Shown here: positions 61,201 to 64,000 of the stretch, piece by piece
Layout: every line of letters begins with the position of its first letter
Position numbering within the stretch: the first letter of the stretch is position 1
Origin: Acidobacteriota bacterium
Lineage (GTDB): Bacteria > Acidobacteriota > Blastocatellia > RBC074
DNA: 64,000 bases
Assembly: GCA_018268995.1 (NCBI GenBank)
Contig: JAFDVL010000057.1
Coordinates: 1 to 64,000 of the forward strand
Reading direction: 5' to 3'
Made by a program: the position numbers and the translations under genes
The notes under the pieces: generated by a model
What the model was told of the DNA's origin: nothing
What the model saw: only the letters and a program-made list of their open reading frames with translations
The model's database searches: none

Positions 61201-61489
61201 AAAGAGGTTCAGGGCCTTTCATTCCATTGGGGCTATCCACGGTCAGCAGCGGTTTCCCGTCAACTCCGAGCAACGTGACTTCAACATCAATCCCGCGTTG
61301 CTCCACGACCAGATTCAGGAATTGATTGGCTCCGAGATTGACCTGAAACGAATGCGATTGACCGCCACTGAGTTCACGTTGGATTGGCTTGTCTGGTTCC
61401 AGCGTTGTGAGGTCTTGCGCGTTAGCAACACTGGCAATGTAAACAATAAAAAAGCTGGCAAAAAGTTTGAGCGCGGAAGAATGGAACAT
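58250..61489 (-). CDS. Secreted TPR-CHAT domain protein (caspase-like fold)
   Basis: 1079 residues. Signal peptide (KLFASFFIVYIASVANAQ), a PPC-like beta domain (about 25-130), a long TPR array of 42-residue type (repeated YxKGDxxKAxxxxxxAL, e.g. LANLYYRKGDNEKAESLQTR), a coiled linker, and a C-terminal CHAT domain with His904 in HIATHGFF and Cys983 in VLSACDTGVG, the caspase-type dyad, plus GVYGLRRALVLAGAETQVMS. The dyad is intact, so a peptidase is plausible. It is the last gene of an ECF sigma / membrane anti-sigma / CHAT operon, 65 bases after the anti-sigma gene. The signal peptide would place the protease outside the cytoplasm. Substrate and trigger unknown. Confidence 0.9.
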   Translation of the reverse strand: MFHSSALKLFASFFIVYIASVANAQDLTTLEPDKPIQRELSGGQSHSFQVNLGANQFLNLVVEQRGIDVEVTLLGVDGKPLLTVDSPNGMKGPEPLSFASEMNGNYQIIVKAPDAKAKPGAYEIKVLALRPATTSDQVIAAAYKQYRESQALLSQKKRAEAIALEETVFANLAQHFGKEDATVLSYPHNLVKWYGDLLSKKGGRMADTTGDFAEAETLYLRAMALMEKKFGKDSIEVVNVSNDLGSVYYGKGDFTKSAQMFQQVLEIRRKLFPPESYDIAVSLTNLAALRYKEGNYFDAEQLYQQAKTTWEKLGRKEVFQALNGLAIINLERGDYDQAETLWQKTLEIIESLGPQPSQSKAIILSNLANLYYRKGDNEKAESLQTRAFEMRKQTFSPEHPEVALSYNFLADIYYRKGDLAKAQEFYRQALDLLKKKVGEENPNVAYSLNRLARIAQSNNDYPKAESLFQDTLALRTKLVGTKHPEVAETLSELALLYRNTNDSPKAFAYQSQVNEINEANLKQNLLAGSERQKLRYIALFSDAVNATLSLHAQAMPENKEAAKLAMEAILRSKGRGLDAMSDSIATFRRHSDAEQQKLLDRLASARSQLANLTFRGLSGDKPETYLAQIKQHEKEIDQLEAELSQRSAEFATETQSINLQAIQTALPAQASLLEFATYQPYQPTSKTFASLHYLAYVLNADGTIRWKDLGEANQIDQAIENLRFALRDPKRDDAASLARQVDEKVMRPVRALLGESKHLLISPDGMLNLLPFAALVDEQKRYLIERYTISYLTSGRDLLRLQVARTPKGAPLIVADPDFDLNAKSQAIAMAPAKTSGRRATLRGFKSGSESFNEWNADRLSETSKEAEEIKTLWPQAIVLARAKATKSALQQIAAPSILHIATHGFFLEDAAPAANNTRKAGARGSEADVIESSPLKDPLLRSGLLFAGFNQHRSDADNGVLTAKEAAGLDLWGTRLVVLSACDTGVGEVKNGDGVYGLRRALVLAGAETQVMSLWPVDEIASREWMTTYYTGLKQGLGRGESLRQVQLKMLQKKNRQHPFYWAGFIQSGEWANLEGKR

Positions 61490-61554
61490 AAAGAAATCCT
61501 GGGGAAATGGAGAGGTATGTCACAGCATCCCATCAATTTCAATCAAGTAGATTT

Positions 61555-62604
61555 CTACTTCACGACCTTGAACGAATACCGATGAATATCTTCCAGTTGA
61601 CCACTCGCAGAAACGCCTTTGAGGCTGATTACATAATCGCCGGGGGCGAGCAATCGGGCGCGTAAATTCAGGTCAATGATTTTGGCATTGCCTCTGGTTC
61701 TGGCTTTCAGTTTGCCACTTTTCCAGAGAAGTTGATCGTTGCTCAGGGAACGCAGTTCTGCCTGATGGCTTTGATAATCGTCGTCTTCCGTTTCCAGTTG
61801 CAGCACGGCATATCCAGTGCCAGCTGGAATGGTCAGCGTTTGAGATTTGCCGATGCCACGCGTTTGGGGGGAGAGTTCAAAGTGCAACAGGCTTGGTTCG
61901 GTCGAGTCGGTTGGTGGTTGTGCCTTTGCCTGTTGCCGCGCCAGTTCCTGCTCTTGCTGGAGTTGCGTCAGTTGTTGCTGTGTGCGGGCGAGTTCCTGAT
62001 TTAGTTGCTCAAGATTTTTGGTGTTCGCGGTACGTTGCTGTTCGATTTGCGCCTGTAATTCTTTCTCGCGTTGTTGCAGTGCAGCATATTCGGTCTGGGC
62101 AGAATTGACTTGCCCACGCAACCGCATTGTTTCCCAGACGAACCAGCCTCCAGCTAAAAACATCAGCAGTGCTGCGGTTGCCATTCCCCATTGCAACGTT
62201 AGATTGGGAATCGTGAAAAGACTCAGCAGGGAATTCCACCAGGAATCTGATTTTGTCTGGCGCTCTGTTTGCGGCTCATCAATGGCCGATTTTATAGAAG
62301 CCGCCGCTTGCACTGGCTGCGTTACAACTTGCTGTTCGGTGAATGTCTGAAACGATTTTGCGAAGGCTACTTTTTCGCGACGGCGTGGCGATGACAAGTA
62401 ATAAGATTCAAAGGCTTTCAGATTTTGCCCTGAGATTTCTCCACGGACGTACGCGTCAACCAAATCATTTTCGACGTCTTCCAAGCGCGCGGCAAAGCTG
62501 TCATCAATGATGCTGAGTTCATCGCACTCTTCCGCCTGTGCTTCTGGCAGGGTGCCCAGCAAGTATTGAATTAATATGTGGTTGTCGTAATCCCGACTAT
62601 TCAT
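61555..62604 (-). CDS. Membrane anti-sigma-factor-like protein
   Basis: 349 residues. The N-terminal about 85 residues (HILIQYLLGTLPEAQAEECD, then VENDLVDAYVRGEISGQNLK) resemble the cytoplasmic anti-sigma domain found beside ECF genes in acidobacteria, without a complete zinc motif. One transmembrane helix follows (about 138-158, GMATAALLMFLAGGWFVW), then a Gln/Glu-rich coiled coil (165-228), then a beta-rich periplasmic domain ending in HRYSFKVVK. It lies between the sigma gene (42 bases upstream) and the CHAT gene. It likely ties the sigma factor to the inner membrane and senses an envelope signal (inference from order and topology). Confidence 0.8.
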   Translation of the reverse strand: MNSRDYDNHILIQYLLGTLPEAQAEECDELSIIDDSFAARLEDVENDLVDAYVRGEISGQNLKAFESYYLSSPRRREKVAFAKSFQTFTEQQVVTQPVQAAASIKSAIDEPQTERQTKSDSWWNSLLSLFTIPNLTLQWGMATAALLMFLAGGWFVWETMRLRGQVNSAQTEYAALQQREKELQAQIEQQRTANTKNLEQLNQELARTQQQLTQLQQEQELARQQAKAQPPTDSTEPSLLHFELSPQTRGIGKSQTLTIPAGTGYAVLQLETEDDDYQSHQAELRSLSNDQLLWKSGKLKARTRGNAKIIDLNLRARLLAPGDYVISLKGVSASGQLEDIHRYSFKVVK

Positions 62605-62646
62605 ACTCTACTCCCTGCCTTGATAAGCAGGTTTCCAAAAAATCTT

Positions 62647-63312
62647 TCATTCGCAAACACATTTGGTCACGCAATCCCGCAGCTTATCGCGGATGCGGCA
62701 GGCTTTGATGCTCAAAGCATTGGCGGTCATTCCACGTTCGGCGGCTAATGCTTTGCGATTGTCCAATTTCACGCGTTGCTCGCCGTAGTAATACCGCACG
62801 ATCAAATCCCGATCATCCGCAGGCAGCTTTTGCGAACATCCTTGCAGGCAGGTCAGACGTTTTTCCTTCCCTTGTTCTTCTTCTTCCAGCGCGGCGATTT
62901 TGCGCGGATCAATGGCGGGCGGTTTGGGCAAGTCGCTGATGTCTTCAGATACATAATTCGGTTTGCGGAGCGACTCGTGAAAGACAAAACGAGCCGTGTT
63001 GTAGCAAATTTTGGCGGGTTCTTCGTCGTAGTCGCGGTCGTGTTCTTCGACCCATTTCATGACGCGATTGAGTGTTTCATCGGCCAATTCATCTGGCGAA
63101 GCGCAGTTCTTGCGGTCGAAGAAGGCGACTAAACGATCCCGCATTTCTTCGTATCGTTGCCCCTGTGAATCTGTGCCGCTGTCCAGCCATTTCAGCAGGC
63201 GTGCAAAAGCATTCGCAGTGGGTGTCCAGCGTTCCTGTTTTCGGGCAGTTGCGATCTGTTGGTTTAGCGCTTCGTCCACAACAAAATTGATTTGGGGGAA
63301 AGCCGTAACCAC
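62647..63312 (-). CDS. ECF-like RNA polymerase sigma factor
   Basis: 221 residues. Region 2-like part: QRYEEMRDRLVAFFDRKNCA, then DELADETLNRVMKWVEEHD and CYNTARFVFHESLRKP, where DELADETLNRV corresponds to the core-binding helix. Region 4: LPADDRDLIVRYYYGEQRVK and ALAAERGMTANALSIKACRI, a helix-turn-helix. This divergent type is what I know from acidobacterial and planctomycete sigma genes beside TPR/CHAT or protein-kinase genes. The start is a GTG. It heads the operon sigma / anti-sigma / CHAT, and the 248 bases upstream to the next gene probably hold its autoregulated promoter, which I cannot identify. Confidence 0.82.
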   Translation of the reverse strand: MVTAFPQINFVVDEALNQQIATARKQERWTPTANAFARLLKWLDSGTDSQGQRYEEMRDRLVAFFDRKNCASPDELADETLNRVMKWVEEHDRDYDEEPAKICYNTARFVFHESLRKPNYVSEDISDLPKPPAIDPRKIAALEEEEQGKEKRLTCLQGCSQKLPADDRDLIVRYYYGEQRVKLDNRKALAAERGMTANALSIKACRIRDKLRDCVTKCVCE

Positions 63313-63560
63313 GCTTCAAGTTTGCTGAAGCAACGACAGGTTTTCGTTAGGGAGCAAATTATCTTTTGAGTATCTCGACCGACGCGCAGATGGTAGCTTC
63401 GCGTTTAGGGTTGAGTCAAGAGGTGGCCCCGATGAGTTTGAGGAAGCGCAACCTGGAAAACCATTGCCACAACGGATCACGCGTGATGTCGTCGCACCGT
63501 GTCGGTCTCTAACTCGTGTCCGTGACAACCGCTATCTGTGAATTTTGGTCGAGCGTGTAA

Positions 63561-64000
63561 TCAGTTGCCCGTAAAAGTTGGCGTCCGCTTTTCCAGGAAT
63601 GCTGTCATTGCTTCCAGCAGATCTGCCGTTTGAATGCGTGCCGCATTCCACTGCGCGACATATTCCAGCCCGTCCTGGATCGAATGTTCTTCGGAAAACT
63701 GTAATACCTGTTTGACGCCTTGCACGACCAGCGGCGAATTGGCTGCAATTTCGGCAGCCATCGCACGGGCGGCATCAAGCAGCGCATCTTTGGTTTCATA
63801 CACATCATTCACCAGCCCGAACTGCAACGCCCGCGCAGCCGGAATTCGTTTGCCTGTGAATGCCATCTCGCGCGCGAAGCCTTTGCCCACAATTCCCGTG
63901 AGCCGTTGCAACGTACCCAAATCCGCCACAATCGCCACCTTGGTTTCGTGAATTGCAAACGTCGCATCCGCAGTGCAAAGCCGAATATCACACGCCGTTG
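63561..64000 (-). CDS. Enoyl-CoA hydratase/isomerase family protein, truncated at window edge
   Basis: C-terminal part (about 146 residues visible) of a crotonase-family enzyme; the frame is open to the right edge, so the N-terminus lies outside. Reading across the edge gives CDIRLCTADATFAIHETKVA, then IVADLGTLQRLTGIVGKGFA, EMAFTGKRIPAARALQFGLV and AMAAEIAANSPLVVQGVKQV. VADLGTLQRL is close to delta(3,5)-delta(2,4)-dienoyl-CoA isomerase (ECH1) rather than to plain hydratases, so a beta-oxidation isomerase is likely. In that group an Asp lies where VADLG is, which fits. The GTG at 63938 is internal, not a start. Confidence 0.85.
   Translation of the reverse strand, partial: TACDIRLCTADATFAIHETKVAIVADLGTLQRLTGIVGKGFAREMAFTGKRIPAARALQFGLVNDVYETKDALLDAARAMAAEIAANSPLVVQGVKQVLQFSEEHSIQDGLEYVAQWNAARIQTADLLEAMTAFLEKRTPTFTGN

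Noticed and set aside
63316-63528. 70-residue minus-strand frame upstream of the sigma factor
   Set aside because: No ribosome site, no recognisable pattern and position in the likely promoter region of the sigma operon.
1-64000. CRISPR array, rRNA or tRNA genes
   Set aside because: No regularly spaced repeats with unique spacers and no tRNA cloverleaf or rRNA sequence seen by eye; a tRNAscan/Infernal run would settle it.

Overview
The window looks like a chromosomal stretch from an Acidobacteriota bacterium, most likely of the Blastocatellia type (inference). Reasons: a Gram-negative envelope (ExbD, a TonB-dependent-receptor-like barrel, several lipoproteins, a DUF2490 barrel); two secreted proteins ending in the domain I recognise as the acidobacterial TIGR03437 C-terminal module; an ECF sigma / anti-sigma / secreted TPR-CHAT operon; many signal-peptide proteins of unknown role; and short GC-rich palindromic intergenic elements. 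No rRNA, tRNA, CRISPR array, transposase or integrase was recognised. Core genes are about mid-50s % GC by eye; one segment (8.6-12.9 kb) is clearly AT-richer.

Layout. 1-7.4 kb: end of exbD, a TPR lipoprotein, the (p)ppGpp enzyme Rel, RidA, a SurA/PpiC-type lipoprotein and an ABC-F ATPase. 7.4-12.9 kb: an accessory island. It holds a PIN-toxin/partner pair, a decayed Ser/Thr kinase fragment, a second diverged copy of the ABC-F 3' end, and an AT-rich two-gene module of a PD-(D/E)XK-like nuclease overlapping an 1155-residue Ski2-like helicase. The module has the architecture of Hachiman/AbpAB anti-phage systems. 12.9-18.1 kb: nucleoside hydrolase, a methylthioribose-kinase-like phosphotransferase and a large outer-membrane receptor. 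18.2-26.6 kb: an envelope/metal-stress neighbourhood of two Spy/CpxP-like proteins, a di-haem cytochrome, a YHYH protein, a cupredoxin protein and a CpxR/CpxA-like pair. Two promoters there share a GTTAAGG-N4-GTAAA box. 26.9-32.7 kb: a gene with a sigma-54 promoter, an NtrB/NtrC-type pair and purH. 32.8-45.6 kb: secreted proteins, an M48 protease, an ECF sigma with a cupin anti-sigma, hydrolases, a nucleoside MFS carrier and a subtilase. 45.9-50 kb: a GAF-AAA+ sigma-54 activator next to type III glutamine synthetase, which has a clear -24/-12 promoter. 50.3-57.9 kb: a giant secreted repeat protein, a NamZ-family protein, an unknown secreted protein, a lysoplasmalogenase-like membrane protein and a small hypothetical. 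58.2-63.3 kb: the sigma/anti-sigma/CHAT operon. The right edge cuts an enoyl-CoA hydratase family gene.

How the genes fit together. Four local regulatory circuits can be read from the sequence: CpxRA-like control of the Spy/cupredoxin genes, sigma-54 control of glnN, sigma-54 control of the gene before the NtrBC-like pair, and ECF control of the CHAT protein. The strongest candidate for a new or poorly described system is the nuclease-helicase module at 8690-12911; the secreted CHAT operon is second.
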